Shown: in pieces, positions 9,229 through 17,501 of the stretch
Layout of the letters: every line of letters begins with the position of its first letter
How positions within the stretch are numbered: the stretch's first letter is position 1
Assembly (NCBI GenBank): GCA_963726775.1
Contig: CAVSDL010000009.1
Location: forward strand, 558,001-622,000
DNA: 64,000 nt
Source of the DNA: CAIWHR01 sp963726775
GTDB taxonomy: Bacteria; Pseudomonadota; Gammaproteobacteria; Burkholderiales; Casimicrobiaceae
Direction of reading: 5' to 3'
Notes under the pieces: generated by a model
Seen by the model: the letters and a program-made list of their open reading frames with translations, nothing else
Databases searched by the model: none
What the model was told of the DNA's origin: nothing
Made by a program: the position numbers and the translations under genes

Positions 9229-10140
9229 CTATTGCACCGAGTATTCTTCCATCGGCTTGTCGTTCGGGTTGTTCCAGGCGTTCCTGGTGGCGTCAGACAA
9301 CGGCAGACCGACCCTGGTGTTGGCCGGCGGGATCGGCTGGACGAACCACTTGTCGTACATCTTCCCCAGTTCGCCGCTCTTGACCATCGCCGTGATGCTG
9401 TCGTCCACGGCTTTCTTGAACGCCGGGTCGTCCTTGCGCATCATGCAGGCGATGGGCTCGACACTCAGCACTTCGGCCAGGATCTTGTAGTCCGCCGGAT
9501 TCTTCGATTTCGAGACGAGACCGGCGAGAATCTGTCCGTCCATCACGAACGCGTCGGCGCGGCCGGATTCGAGCAGCAGGAAGCTGTCGGCGTGATCCTT
9601 GCCGAAGACCTCCTTGAAATCCATGTTGGCGGCGCGCTTGTTCTTGCGCAACGTCTGAACCGATGTGGTCCCGGTGGTGGTCGCGACGGTCTTGCCGTTC
9701 AGACCGGCGATGCCGGTGATGCCGGCGTTGGCCTTCGTCACGATGCGACCCTCTTCGACGTAGGTGGTCATCGCGAAGGCCACGTCCTTTTGGCGCGCCG
9801 CGTTGTTGGTCGTGGAGCCGCACTCGAGGTCCACCGTTCCGTTCTGCACCAGCGGAATGCGATTCTGCGACGTCACCGGCTGATACTTGACATCGAGCTT
9901 GGACAATTTGAGCTGCTTCTGAAGGTCCCCCGCAATGCGATCGGCCATTTCGGTATGGAAACCGGCGTACTTGCCGTCGCCGAGCGTAAATGCGAGTGCG
10001 CCCGAGGATTCGCGGGTGCCAATGGCAATCGTGCCCGTGTCCTTGATCTTTTTCAGCGTGCCGGTGAGTTCCTGCGCGTGGGCCGTCAACGCAAACGCGG
10101 CGGCGACGATCGCGAAACCGGCCTTGGGGAGCAGCTTCAT
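9229..10140 (-). CDS. gltI: glutamate/aspartate periplasmic binding protein
   Basis: 303-residue solute-binding protein with a classical signal peptide (MKLLPKAGFAIVAAAFALTAHA, cut after AHA) and a type II periplasmic fold. Motifs such as GTIAIGTRESSGALAF and NGTVDLECGSTTNNAARQ are typical of GltI/YbeJ, which captures glutamate and aspartate for the GltJKL importer. A near-perfect AGGAGGT lies seven bases before the ATG, consistent with the high expression usual for binding proteins. It is the first gene of the operon; the promoter must lie in the 200 bases up to 10344. Confidence 0.94.
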   Translation of the reverse strand: MKLLPKAGFAIVAAAFALTAHAQELTGTLKKIKDTGTIAIGTRESSGALAFTLGDGKYAGFHTEMADRIAGDLQKQLKLSKLDVKYQPVTSQNRIPLVQNGTVDLECGSTTNNAARQKDVAFAMTTYVEEGRIVTKANAGITGIAGLNGKTVATTTGTTSVQTLRKNKRAANMDFKEVFGKDHADSFLLLESGRADAFVMDGQILAGLVSKSKNPADYKILAEVLSVEPIACMMRKDDPAFKKAVDDSITAMVKSGELGKMYDKWFVQPIPPANTRVGLPLSDATRNAWNNPNDKPMEEYSVQ

Positions 10141-10332
10141 TCCTATACCTCCTGTAGAACAACCCCTCGGGGCTGCGAGCGAAATGGCGGGGGTGCAACG
10201 CGGCGGATTTCACCGCGGGCCACCTCCCGTGACCGGCCGTGCGAAGCAGTGTCGGTCGGCTAGTGTAGCGGCGGGCACCTGGGTTTGTCCATTTGATGCC
10301 TGCATGCGGCAGGGGACATCGGCAGCGCGGCC

Positions 10333-10338
10333 TATAAT
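10333..10338 (+). promoter_or_regulatory. putative -10 element of the NAD(P)H-hydrate repair gene
   Basis: A perfect TATAAT ending six bases before the ATG at 10345. With the usual spacing, transcription would start at or next to the start codon, and no Shine-Dalgarno sequence is present. The message may therefore be leaderless. No consensus -35 is seen. Confidence 0.45.
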
Positions 10339-10344
10339 TCACGC

Positions 10345-11832
10345 ATGGCCGTCCCGCCCGCGCTCGCGCCCATCCGCCGCATTGCCGACCTGCGGGCCGT
10401 CGAGGCCGCGGCGAACGGGCAGCCGCTGATGGAACGTGCCGGGCTGGCGGCAGCCGAGGTCGCGCGGGCGATGGCAGGCGAGCGCGGCGGCGCGGTGCTC
10501 GTGCTTGCGGGACCCGGCAACAACGGAGGCGATGCGTTCGTCGCCGCACGGTGGTTGCGCCAATGGTTTTTCGAAGTGACCGTGGTATTTCGCGCCGACC
10601 CCGCTTCGTTGCCGGCGGATGCGGCCGCCGCGCATCGTGCATTCGTTGCCGCTGGCGGCGCGGCGGTTGCGGACATCCCGGCCGGCTGGAATGGATCGCT
10701 GACGATCGATGGCTTGTTCGGCGTCGGGCTCGCGCGGCGCCTGACCGCCGAATATGCGTCGATTGTATCCCGGGTGAATGCCTCCGGCGTTCCGATCCTC
10801 GCGCTCGACGTACCGAGCGGCCTCGATGCCGACACCGGCGTGGTCCGTGTTCCGACGATCCGCGCCACCGCCACCGCGACGTTCATCGCGCTGAAGCCGG
10901 GGCTGCTCACCGGAGACGGCATCGATCTATGCGGCGCGGTGTCCGTCCACGGACTTGGCCTCGATCCGGGAGCCGCTGCGGGTCATCGGCTCGACTGGAA
11001 TGCGCTCGCCGGAGCGCTCCCCGACGTGCTTGAACGTCGTACCAGAAACGTGCACAAGGGGACCTTTGGCACGCTCGCGATCGTCGGCGGGGCGCACGGG
11101 ATGACCGGTGCGCCGTTGCTTGCCGGCCGCGCAGCGCTCCATGCCGGCGCCGGCAAGGTCTGGATCGGCTTCGCGGCACCAGACGCCCCGCCGGTCGACT
11201 GGGGCCAGCCGGAGTTGATGCTTCGGGCCGCCGCCGCCGTACTGGGCGCCGGGGCCGATGCGATCGTTTGCGGCCCGGGCCTCGGGACGGACGTAGCGGC
11301 GAAGACGCTGGTCGCGCGCGCGATCGCCCAGCCCGCGCCGCTGGTTCTGGATGCCGACGCGCTGAACCTGATCGCATCGGATTCTGCGCTCGGCGCCAAA
11401 GCGGCCGCCCGCCCGACGCCGACATTGGCAACGCCGCATCCGGCGGAAGCCGCGCGCCTGCTCGGCGCCTCGACCGCCGAGGTCCAATCCGACCGCCTCG
11501 GCGCCGCTCGGGCACTGGCCGCCAAATTCAACGCGTCCGTCGTCGTCAAGGGTGCCGGGAGCGTCCTCGCTTACCCCGACGGGACCTGGGACATCAACGC
11601 CACCGGAAATCCCGGCCTCGCCTCGGCGGGCACCGGCGACGTGCTCGCCGGATTCGCCGGGGCGTTCCTCGCGCAGGGCATCGACGCCAAGACGGCGTTG
11701 CGGCTCGCCGTCTGCCTTCACGGCGCGGCGGCCGATGCGCTGGTCGCGGACGGGCGCGGGCCGCTGGGCCTCACCGCGGCCGAACTGGCGCCGGTCGCGC
11801 GCCGATTGCTGAACGATGCCGCGCGCCAGTGA
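10345..11832 (+). CDS. nnr: bifunctional NAD(P)H-hydrate epimerase / ADP-dependent NAD(P)H-hydrate dehydratase
   Basis: Metabolite-repair enzyme of 495 residues made of two fused domains. The N-terminal YjeF epimerase domain (about 1-215; VLVLAGPGNNGGDAFVAARW) interconverts the R and S forms of damaged, hydrated NAD(P)H. The C-terminal ribokinase-like dehydratase domain (about 230-495; NPGLASAGTGDVLAGFAGAF) restores NAD(P)H using ADP. Length and order match bacterial NnrD/NnrE fusions such as E. coli YjeF. It stands alone on the plus strand, convergent with the quinone oxidoreductase, with only three bases between the stop codons. Confidence 0.95.
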   Translation: MAVPPALAPIRRIADLRAVEAAANGQPLMERAGLAAAEVARAMAGERGGAVLVLAGPGNNGGDAFVAARWLRQWFFEVTVVFRADPASLPADAAAAHRAFVAAGGAAVADIPAGWNGSLTIDGLFGVGLARRLTAEYASIVSRVNASGVPILALDVPSGLDADTGVVRVPTIRATATATFIALKPGLLTGDGIDLCGAVSVHGLGLDPGAAAGHRLDWNALAGALPDVLERRTRNVHKGTFGTLAIVGGAHGMTGAPLLAGRAALHAGAGKVWIGFAAPDAPPVDWGQPELMLRAAAAVLGAGADAIVCGPGLGTDVAAKTLVARAIAQPAPLVLDADALNLIASDSALGAKAAARPTPTLATPHPAEAARLLGASTAEVQSDRLGAARALAAKFNASVVVKGAGSVLAYPDGTWDINATGNPGLASAGTGDVLAGFAGAFLAQGIDAKTALRLAVCLHGAAADALVADGRGPLGLTAAELAPVARRLLNDAARQ

Positions 11833-11835
11833 AAC

Positions 11836-12810
11836 TCAGGGCAGCAGAACCGTCGCGCCGGTTGTCGCGCGGGATTCCAGGGCGCGGTGCGCCGCGGAGG
11901 CGTCCTTCAGCGGAAACGTCTGGCGCGGCTCGCTCACGATCTTCCCGGACTGCACCAGCGCGAACAGCTCGCCGGCCATCGTCGTCAGGTCCTCGCGCTT
12001 CGCCGCGTAGGTGAGCAGCGTCGGGCGCGTTGCAAAGAGCGAGCCCTTCTGCGACAGGAGCAGGATGTCGAATGCCGGCACTCCCCCCGAGGCGTTGCCG
12101 AAGCTCACCCACAACCCGCGCGGCGAGATGCAGTCGAGCGACGCCGGAAACGTGTCCTTGCCGATGCCGTCGTAGACGACCGGGACGCCCTTGCCGCCGG
12201 TCAGGGCCTTGACCCGCTCGACGAAATTCTCGCGCGTATAGACGATGGTGTGCGTGCAGCCGTTCGCCTTCGCGAGCGTCGCCTTTTCGTCGGAGCCGAC
12301 CGTGCCGATCATCGTCACGCCCAGCGCGCGCGCCCATTGGCACGCGATGAGCCCGACGCCGCCGGCCGCCGCGTGGAACAGGATCGTGTCGCCAGCCTTG
12401 AGGTTGTGTGTCTGGCGAAACAGGTATTGCACGGTGAGGCCTTTCAGCATCAGCGTGGCCGCCGCGCGGTCGGCAATGCCGTCCGGAAGTTTCACGAGGC
12501 GATCCGCCGGCATCACCCGCACCTCGCTGTAGGCGCCGAGCGGGCCGCCACAGTAGGCGACGCGATCGCCGGCCCTGACCCAGTCGACGCCCGCGCCAAC
12601 CGCCTCGACAACGCCCGCACCTTCGCTGCCGATTCCCGAAGGCAGCGCGAGCTTGTACAACCCGCTGCGATGGTACGTATCGATGTAGTTGACGCCGACC
12701 GCCGTGTGGCGAACGCGCGCCTCGCCGGGGCCGGGATCGCCGACGGCGACCTGTTCCCACTTGAGCACTTCGGGACCGCCGTTGGCGTGGATGCGGATGG
12801 CGTGGGGCAT
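11836..12810 (-). CDS. NADPH:quinone oxidoreductase (QorA-like, zinc-free MDR family)
   Basis: 324 residues of the medium-chain dehydrogenase/reductase superfamily. The GroES-like N-terminal half contains GVNYIDTYHRSGLY, the quinone-reductase signature, and the Rossmann half contains FHAAAGGVGLIACQWA. It lacks the zinc-binding Cys/His set of alcohol dehydrogenases. It probably reduces quinones or enals one electron at a time with NADPH. The start MPHAIRIHANGGPEV is typical. It has no obvious operon partner; crcB ends 80 bases upstream. Confidence 0.88.
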   Translation of the reverse strand: MPHAIRIHANGGPEVLKWEQVAVGDPGPGEARVRHTAVGVNYIDTYHRSGLYKLALPSGIGSEGAGVVEAVGAGVDWVRAGDRVAYCGGPLGAYSEVRVMPADRLVKLPDGIADRAAATLMLKGLTVQYLFRQTHNLKAGDTILFHAAAGGVGLIACQWARALGVTMIGTVGSDEKATLAKANGCTHTIVYTRENFVERVKALTGGKGVPVVYDGIGKDTFPASLDCISPRGLWVSFGNASGGVPAFDILLLSQKGSLFATRPTLLTYAAKREDLTTMAGELFALVQSGKIVSEPRQTFPLKDASAAHRALESRATTGATVLLP

Positions 12811-12889
12811 GGTTCGGGTCCGGGTCGATGTTCGGTTGAAGGATAGATGACTCTACGCGAGGCGATCGGAAAAATCGACTCCGCGAAAT

Positions 12890-13270
12890 TCAGCCGACGA
12901 ACAGGCGAATGGTCGCGATGCCGGCTACCGTCAACAACAGCGAACCGCCCAGATGGACCGCAGCGAGTCCCACGCCGGCGGCCCAGTCACCGCGAAGCAG
13001 CAGCTGCGTCACCTCGGCCGAAAACGTGGAAAAGGTCGTCAGGCCGCCAAGCAAGCCGGTGATCACGAACAACCGCCACTCGAGGGGAACTCCGGGGCGC
13101 ACGGCAAAGATGGCGATGGCGATCCCGATCAGATAGCCGCCGACGAGATTGGCGGCAAGCGTGCCGAGCGGCCACATCGGCAGCTTCGGATTCAACCATG
13201 CGGAAAAGCCCCACCTGAGCCACGCGCCGACGGCAGCACCGATGCCGACGGCGGCGAATTGTACGTACAT
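12890..13270 (-). CDS. crcB: fluoride ion channel CrcB/Fluc
   Basis: 126-residue membrane protein with four hydrophobic segments and the conserved sequences GAAVGAWLRWGFS, GTLAANLVGGYLIG and GLLGGLTTFSTFS. The last carries the Phe and Thr/Ser residues lining the fluoride pathway and the central sodium site. Fluc channels work as antiparallel dimers that release fluoride from the cytoplasm. It follows a DUF190 gene by 23 bases in the same direction, a common pairing. Confidence 0.93.
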   Translation of the reverse strand: MYVQFAAVGIGAAVGAWLRWGFSAWLNPKLPMWPLGTLAANLVGGYLIGIAIAIFAVRPGVPLEWRLFVITGLLGGLTTFSTFSAEVTQLLLRGDWAAGVGLAAVHLGGSLLLTVAGIATIRLFVG

Positions 13271-13293
13271 CGGGTGATTCTAGCGGATCGAGG

Positions 13294-13614
13294 TCAATTC
13301 CCGTGCGTCCAGCCGCACTCGACGGGGAAGCGAATGTAGTAGATCGCCAGTGCTTCGGCCTTGACCCGCTCGAGCAGGCGGTCGGCGTTCGCGGCGTCGG
13401 TAATGAATTCGACTTCGATCGGCAGCTCGCCTGCGAGTTCGAAAAAGCGGTCCTCGTGCAAGCGGTGATGGTGGCCGAATCCCGCGCTGGCGCGCAACGC
13501 GGTACCGCCGGAAAGGCCGAGGTCGCGAGCCTGTCCGAGCAGCCAGTCATGGACCAGCGCGCCGTGGAGCTTGCGCTTTTCGAGACTGTAGAACCGAAGA
13601 CAGACGGCATCCAT
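13294..13614 (-). CDS. DUF190 family protein, partner of CrcB
   Basis: Small soluble protein of 106 residues (MDAVCLRFYSLEKRKLHG...). It has the DUF190 pattern of a ferredoxin-like alpha/beta fold with GGTALRASAGFGHHHRLHED in the middle. DUF190 proteins resemble PII-like fold proteins and are frequently encoded beside crcB. A role in fluoride resistance is inferred only from that association. The start at 13614 is chosen because GGAGG lies six bases upstream and the longer frame reads as non-coding. The leader could fold GGCGT with ACGCC around the ribosome site, but it does not match the fluoride riboswitch consensus. Confidence 0.8.
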   Translation of the reverse strand: MDAVCLRFYSLEKRKLHGALVHDWLLGQARDLGLSGGTALRASAGFGHHHRLHEDRFFELAGELPIEVEFITDAANADRLLERVKAEALAIYYIRFPVECGWTHGN

Positions 13615-13720
13615 GGCGTACCTCCGCAGCGGGCACGCCACCATTCTCGCGCAGCGGCGACTTCGGCACAATTGCGCGCCGACTTGTCGCGCATGCGTGC
13701 GCGTGTTCGCGCGCCTGCTG

Positions 13721-14215
13721 CTAGCGGACGAACCGGTCGACGTAATCCGCGCCCAGCCCGACTTCCCCGTAGTGCCTGCGGCACATCTCGATCTTGCTCC
13801 AGACGTCCTCGTAGCCGATCGTGCGGCCGGCGTCGTCGAGATAGATCATCGCGCCGCTGATGTTGAAAAACGTGATCATCTCCGGGCAGTCGGCCGGCAC
13901 GGTCAGCGTGTGGATCTCGCCCGGCGGTTCGTACACGAAGCTGCCCTCCTCGGCGACCCAATCGTGCTCGAGGTACTTCCAGCGCCCCTTGATCACATAG
14001 CCGGTGACGATCATCGGATGCCGGTGCCGATGGAGCACGCCGGATTTGCGCACGCGCAGCAGGTTGCACCAGCCGCCCGCCACGGTGTTGAGCAGCAGCG
14101 GCCGGAACGAGACATCCGTCGCCTGCGGCACCCAGACGCGTTCGTCGTCGGGCTCCGCCTTGACCGCGATCTCGGGCGTTATTCCGTGCGCCGCGAGAAT
14201 CAGCGGTGCATTCAC
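13721..14215 (-). CDS. cupin-domain protein, 2,4'-dihydroxyacetophenone dioxygenase-like
   Basis: About 164 residues beginning at a GTG that overlaps the stop of the preceding gene (GTGA), so translation is coupled. The single cupin barrel has the first metal motif in SGVLHRHRHPMIVTGYVIKG and the second His in PPGEIHTLTVP. This resembles 2,4'-dihydroxyacetophenone dioxygenase-type cupins, which cleave carbon-carbon bonds next to a carbonyl with Fe. The substrate here is unknown; the sugar-acid genes upstream suggest an isomerase or oxygenase role on a keto-acid, but that is speculative. Confidence 0.72.
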   Translation of the reverse strand: MNAPLILAAHGITPEIAVKAEPDDERVWVPQATDVSFRPLLLNTVAGGWCNLLRVRKSGVLHRHRHPMIVTGYVIKGRWKYLEHDWVAEEGSFVYEPPGEIHTLTVPADCPEMITFFNISGAMIYLDDAGRTIGYEDVWSKIEMCRRHYGEVGLGADYVDRFVR

Positions 14216-14517
14216 TGCGTGCCCGGCTTGATCACCGCCTTGAGCGCGGCAATCTCGGCCGCGGCAGTGTTGCCGTGGGGCAGCGGGCGGTGCGCGCGGC
14301 GATACCAGTACTTGGCGTTGTCGAGATCGCCCTCGATCAGGTGCACGATCCCGTGCGCCCAGCAGCCCTGCGACGTCGCGTCCTTCTGCACCAGCGCGTG
14401 CGCGGCTTGCCACTCGCCCGCCTCCAGGTGACGCACCGCTTGGGCGATCGGCGGTTCATCCACGGTCCCTGCGATCGGTGCCTGGCGCACCGTCTTTGCA
14501 ATCGGTGTGACGCGCAT
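14212..14517 (-). CDS. small helical (TPR-like) protein of unknown function
   Basis: 101 residues, not recognised. The middle (AVRHLEAGEWQAAHALVQ and GIVHLIEGDLDNAKYWYRRA) reads like two tetratricopeptide-type helical pairs, suggesting a protein-binding role. A strong purine-rich ribosome site (GGGGGAGAAGAGG) lies just before the ATG. The gene sits between an SDR and a cupin in one transcription unit, 15 bases after the SDR and overlapping the cupin start. No signal peptide or membrane segment is visible. Confidence 0.7.
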   Translation of the reverse strand: MRVTPIAKTVRQAPIAGTVDEPPIAQAVRHLEAGEWQAAHALVQKDATSQGCWAHGIVHLIEGDLDNAKYWYRRAHRPLPHGNTAAAEIAALKAVIKPGTQ

Positions 14518-14532
14518 CCTCTTCTCCCCCTT

Positions 14533-15279
14533 TCACGCGACCAGGTAACCCCCGTCGACGGGGATCACCGTGCCTGTGACGAACCCTGCCGCCGGCGAGC
14601 ACAGGAACACGACAGTCCCCGCGACGTCGTCCGGCCTTCCCCAACGTCCGAGCGGCGTGCGCGCCAGAATCGGCGCGCTGCGCTCGCGATCGTCTTGCAA
14701 CGCCTGCGTGAGCGAAGTGGCAATCCAGCCCGGCGCGATGGCATTGACGCGGATTTTATCCTCCGCGTACGCAATTGCCAGCGATTTCGTGAGCTGCGCA
14801 ACGCCTCCTTTGCTGGCGCTGTACCCGGGCACCTGCCCGCCGCCGAAAAACGCCAGCATCGACGCGGTATTGACGATGCATCCTCTTGATTTTGCGAGCA
14901 ACGATCGGACCGCCGCGCAAAGACGCATCGTCCCGGTCAAATTGATATCCAGCACTTCGGCAAAGATGTCCGGATCATGTTCGGCGCCGCGGCGGATCAC
15001 GCCGGCGCAATTGACCAGGATGTCGAGCTGCGGGAGCTTGCGAACTAGACTGGCGATCGCCGCCACGTCGCGTACGTCGAGCGCCATCGCGAAGCGTACT
15101 CGAAATCCCGGCGCCGCGCGCGCGGCCTCGGCTTCAGCCGGTGTCGCGCCGGTCACGGTGACGGCCGCGCCGCACGCCGCCAGCGCATCGCCGATCGCCG
15201 CACCGATGCCGCTGGTGCCGCCCGCGACGAGCGCGACCTTGCCGGCGAAGAGATCGCTGCGGAACGTCGCTCGCGTCAT
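14533..15279 (-). CDS. short-chain dehydrogenase/reductase of the sugar-acid cluster
   Basis: Classical SDR of 248 residues starting MTRATFRSDLFAGK. The cofactor motif is GGTSGIGAAIG near 22, the NAG motif is NCAGVI, and the catalytic triad comprises Ser in NTASML and YSASKGG. It has the C-terminal VDGGYLVA typical of KduD/FabG-like enzymes. Its position seven bases after a KDG kinase suggests oxidation or reduction of a sugar acid (aldonate or uronate), but the substrate cannot be read from sequence. The start is internal to a longer open frame whose extra N-terminus is non-coding in character. Confidence 0.88.
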   Translation of the reverse strand: MTRATFRSDLFAGKVALVAGGTSGIGAAIGDALAACGAAVTVTGATPAEAEAARAAPGFRVRFAMALDVRDVAAIASLVRKLPQLDILVNCAGVIRRGAEHDPDIFAEVLDINLTGTMRLCAAVRSLLAKSRGCIVNTASMLAFFGGGQVPGYSASKGGVAQLTKSLAIAYAEDKIRVNAIAPGWIATSLTQALQDDRERSAPILARTPLGRWGRPDDVAGTVVFLCSPAAGFVTGTVIPVDGGYLVA

Positions 15280-15286
15280 GACACCG

Positions 15287-16243
15287 TCATCGTTGAGGCG
15301 CCGAAGCGAGCATCGCGCGCACAGCGGCGTCGCGAGGCAACGGCGCCACGGCGCCAAACCCGGTCGTCGCCAGCGCCGCGGCAGCGTTGGCATAGCGCGC
15401 CGCCGCGAACGGCGTGTCGCCTGCCAATGTGCGCGCGGCGAACGCACCGTCGAAGCAGTCGCCGGCGCCTGTCGCATCGACGCACCGCACCCGGTGAGCG
15501 GCAATCCGCTCGGTATGTTGTCCATCCGAGACGACCACGCCCTCCGAGCCGCACTTCAGCGCGACCACCGGCGCGCCGATGCGATGGCACCAGTCGATGA
15601 TCGCAACCGCCTCGTCGCAGCCGGAAAGCGTCTTCGCTTCGTCGAAGCTCGGCAGAAACCAGTCGCAATGCTGAATCGTCGCCATGACGACAGCCCGCGC
15701 GCGCGGCAGCGGCCAGAGCTTGCCGCGCAGATTGGGATCATAGGACACGCGGCCGCCCGCCGCTTGCGCCAGATCGATGGCCGCAAACACCGCATCGCAG
15801 GCGCTCGTGCTTATGGCCTGGCTGATCCCGGACACGTGCAGGATGCGGGCGCTACGGATGACGTCGTGTGGCAGGTTGTCGGCACGCATGCGGGACGCCG
15901 CCGAGCCGGCACGCAAATACGCGAACTCGTGTCCACGCTCGTCGTGGGTGACGAAGTAGACGCCGGTCGGCGCATCCGGATCAATGGCGACGCCGCGCGT
16001 GTCGACGCCCTCGCCACGCCACAGGTCGAGCAGCATGCGGCCGAAAGCATCGTCGCCGACGCGCGTCGCGTAGCCTGCCCGCCCGGCGTCACCGAGGAGG
16101 CGCGCGGCCGCGATCACCATGTTCGACGAGTCGCCGCCAAAGCCGCGCAGGTAGTGGTCCGGCACCTCCAGGCGCGCCTGGTTGAATTCCACCATCGCCT
16201 CGCCCAGCGCGACGATCTCGGGCATGCCGGAATCGCCTGTCAT
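15287..16243 (-). CDS. kdgK: 2-dehydro-3-deoxygluconokinase (PfkB family)
   Basis: 318-residue PfkB/ribokinase-fold sugar kinase. It has the N-terminal IVALGEAMVEFN, the GGDSSNMVIAAARLLG substrate region and the C-terminal signature DATGAGDCFDGAFAAR with the catalytic Asp. It most likely phosphorylates 2-keto-3-deoxygluconate to KDPG. The DgoK homologue upstream acts on the galactonate-derived epimer, so the cluster may serve both Entner-Doudoroff-type branches. No KDPG aldolase is visible nearby. Its ATG overlaps the stop of a tiny possible reading frame (ATGA). Confidence 0.88.
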   Translation of the reverse strand: MTGDSGMPEIVALGEAMVEFNQARLEVPDHYLRGFGGDSSNMVIAAARLLGDAGRAGYATRVGDDAFGRMLLDLWRGEGVDTRGVAIDPDAPTGVYFVTHDERGHEFAYLRAGSAASRMRADNLPHDVIRSARILHVSGISQAISTSACDAVFAAIDLAQAAGGRVSYDPNLRGKLWPLPRARAVVMATIQHCDWFLPSFDEAKTLSGCDEAVAIIDWCHRIGAPVVALKCGSEGVVVSDGQHTERIAAHRVRCVDATGAGDCFDGAFAARTLAGDTPFAAARYANAAAALATTGFGAVAPLPRDAAVRAMLASAPQR

Positions 16244-16386
16244 CAGCGCGCTCCGCTCTCCGGCGCGGCGGAGGCCAATCGGGCGTCAATGCATCCGCCC
16301 CACCTGGCGACGCCTCTCGGCATCGTGACCGGCGAGGGTGGCACACATGCGACGGCTGCGGCGATTGCCCGGACGCTAAAGGGCAT
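16243..16386 (-). CDS. possible 47-residue leader or remnant frame upstream of kdgK
   Basis: A short frame starting MPFSVRAIAAAVACVPP. GGAGG lies six bases before its ATG, and its stop overlaps the kdgK start (ATGA). It fills part of the 240-base gap between dgoK and kdgK. It uses AGA and AGG codons that are rare in the neighbours and resembles no protein I know. It could be a coupled small protein, a leader peptide, the remnant of a lost aldolase gene, or chance. Listed because of the coupling geometry only. Confidence 0.2.
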   Translation of the reverse strand: MPFSVRAIAAAVACVPPSPVTMPRGVARWGGCIDARLASAAPESGAR

Positions 16387-16483
16387 CCCATCCTCCGTTG
16401 GCAACGTTTCGCGGTCGCCAGTGTAGCGCGTCGCCTGCGCGACCGAGAGCGGCCAGAGCAGGTATTCGCTCGCCCGGGTCCGG

Positions 16484-17440
16484 TCAGCGCAGGAGGCCCG
16501 CATGGCGCGCGATCCGCCACAGGCCGAGCGCCGCGGCATCGGCGGGTCCCGCGCTCGCCGCGATGCCCGCTTCCGCCAGCGCTGCGGAATACCGGCCGCA
16601 GAGTGCCGGCGCTCCGACGAGCGTGACGCGTTCCACGTCGACGCCGCATTTCATCGCCCATTGCCTGCCGGCGGCAATTTCGTTGCCGATCAGCAGCCCG
16701 GAAAGGTAATCGGCGACTTCGCCCGGCGCGAGTTCCCCGAACAAGGCGAGCGTCCGCGCGCCGAACAGATCGTGGAGCAGAGAACCCTGCCCATTGCCAC
16801 CGTTGAAGGCACTGCGCGTGCCGCGACCGAATGCTTCGGCGGCGAACGGCTGCTCTTCCCGCGCAACCATCCGCCCGAGAATGCTATGTTCCGTCAGCAC
16901 GGCAAAGAGCTCGCCCGTCATGCACGTCGAGAACGATTCGATCCGCCCCGCGCGGACGATCGCCCACTTGCTGTGCGTGCCCGGCAGGACGAACAGCGCC
17001 GGCGCGCCGTCGTGGGTCAGCGCACCGACGATCTGCGTTTCCTCGCCGCGCATGACATCCGGAACACCCTGCGCGTCGCGGCACTCGATGCCCGGAACAA
17101 TCGTCAGTGCGTCTTCAGGAGTGCGCACCATCCGGCTCGCAAGCGCATCGAGCGTCGCCGGGCACTCGACATACGGCGCTTCGACCCAACCCTGGCGACT
17201 GCCGATCATCCCGCACGCAAGCCGCGGCACCGCCTCGCGGGTCCAGTCACCCAGCAGGGCCCCGAGCGCAGCGGCAAATGTGCCGTCGCGTACCTGCTGA
17301 ATGCCGAGCGGCACTTGCCGCGTCTCCTGGATCGTCCCCGAGGCGTCGACGCGGTACGCCCGCGCCGACGTGGTCCCCCAGTCGACGGCGATCAGCGCAG
17401 TGCGGTGCGTGATCCCCGCGGACGCTCCCGCGGCGATCAA
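16484..17440 (-). CDS. dgoK: 2-dehydro-3-deoxygalactonokinase
   Basis: 318 residues of the DgoK family (actin/hexokinase-like fold): ALIAVDWGTTSARAYRVD near 15, ACGMIGSRQGWVEAPYVECP, LFVLPGTHSKWAIV and VTLVGAPALCGRYSAAL. It phosphorylates 2-keto-3-deoxygalactonate in the De Ley-Doudoroff pathway. The usual fused or adjacent aldolase (dgoA) is absent. The best start is a TTG at 17440, because in-frame stops lie just upstream and no ATG or GTG precedes the conserved core. kdgK, an SDR, a small protein and a cupin follow on the same strand. Confidence 0.88.
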   Translation of the reverse strand: MIAAGASAGITHRTALIAVDWGTTSARAYRVDASGTIQETRQVPLGIQQVRDGTFAAALGALLGDWTREAVPRLACGMIGSRQGWVEAPYVECPATLDALASRMVRTPEDALTIVPGIECRDAQGVPDVMRGEETQIVGALTHDGAPALFVLPGTHSKWAIVRAGRIESFSTCMTGELFAVLTEHSILGRMVAREEQPFAAEAFGRGTRSAFNGGNGQGSLLHDLFGARTLALFGELAPGEVADYLSGLLIGNEIAAGRQWAMKCGVDVERVTLVGAPALCGRYSAALAEAGIAASAGPADAAALGLWRIARHAGLLR

Positions 17441-17501
17441 GGCGTCGCTCTACTACGCGCGTCGCGCGGAAGTGCGCAGCCGGCAACGGCGCCCGGGGTC
17501 C

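Noticed and set aside
13615..13720. Possible fluoride riboswitch before the DUF190-crcB pair
   Set aside because: The leader lacks the conserved crcB-motif blocks; only a weak GGCGT/ACGCC stem near the ribosome site is seen.
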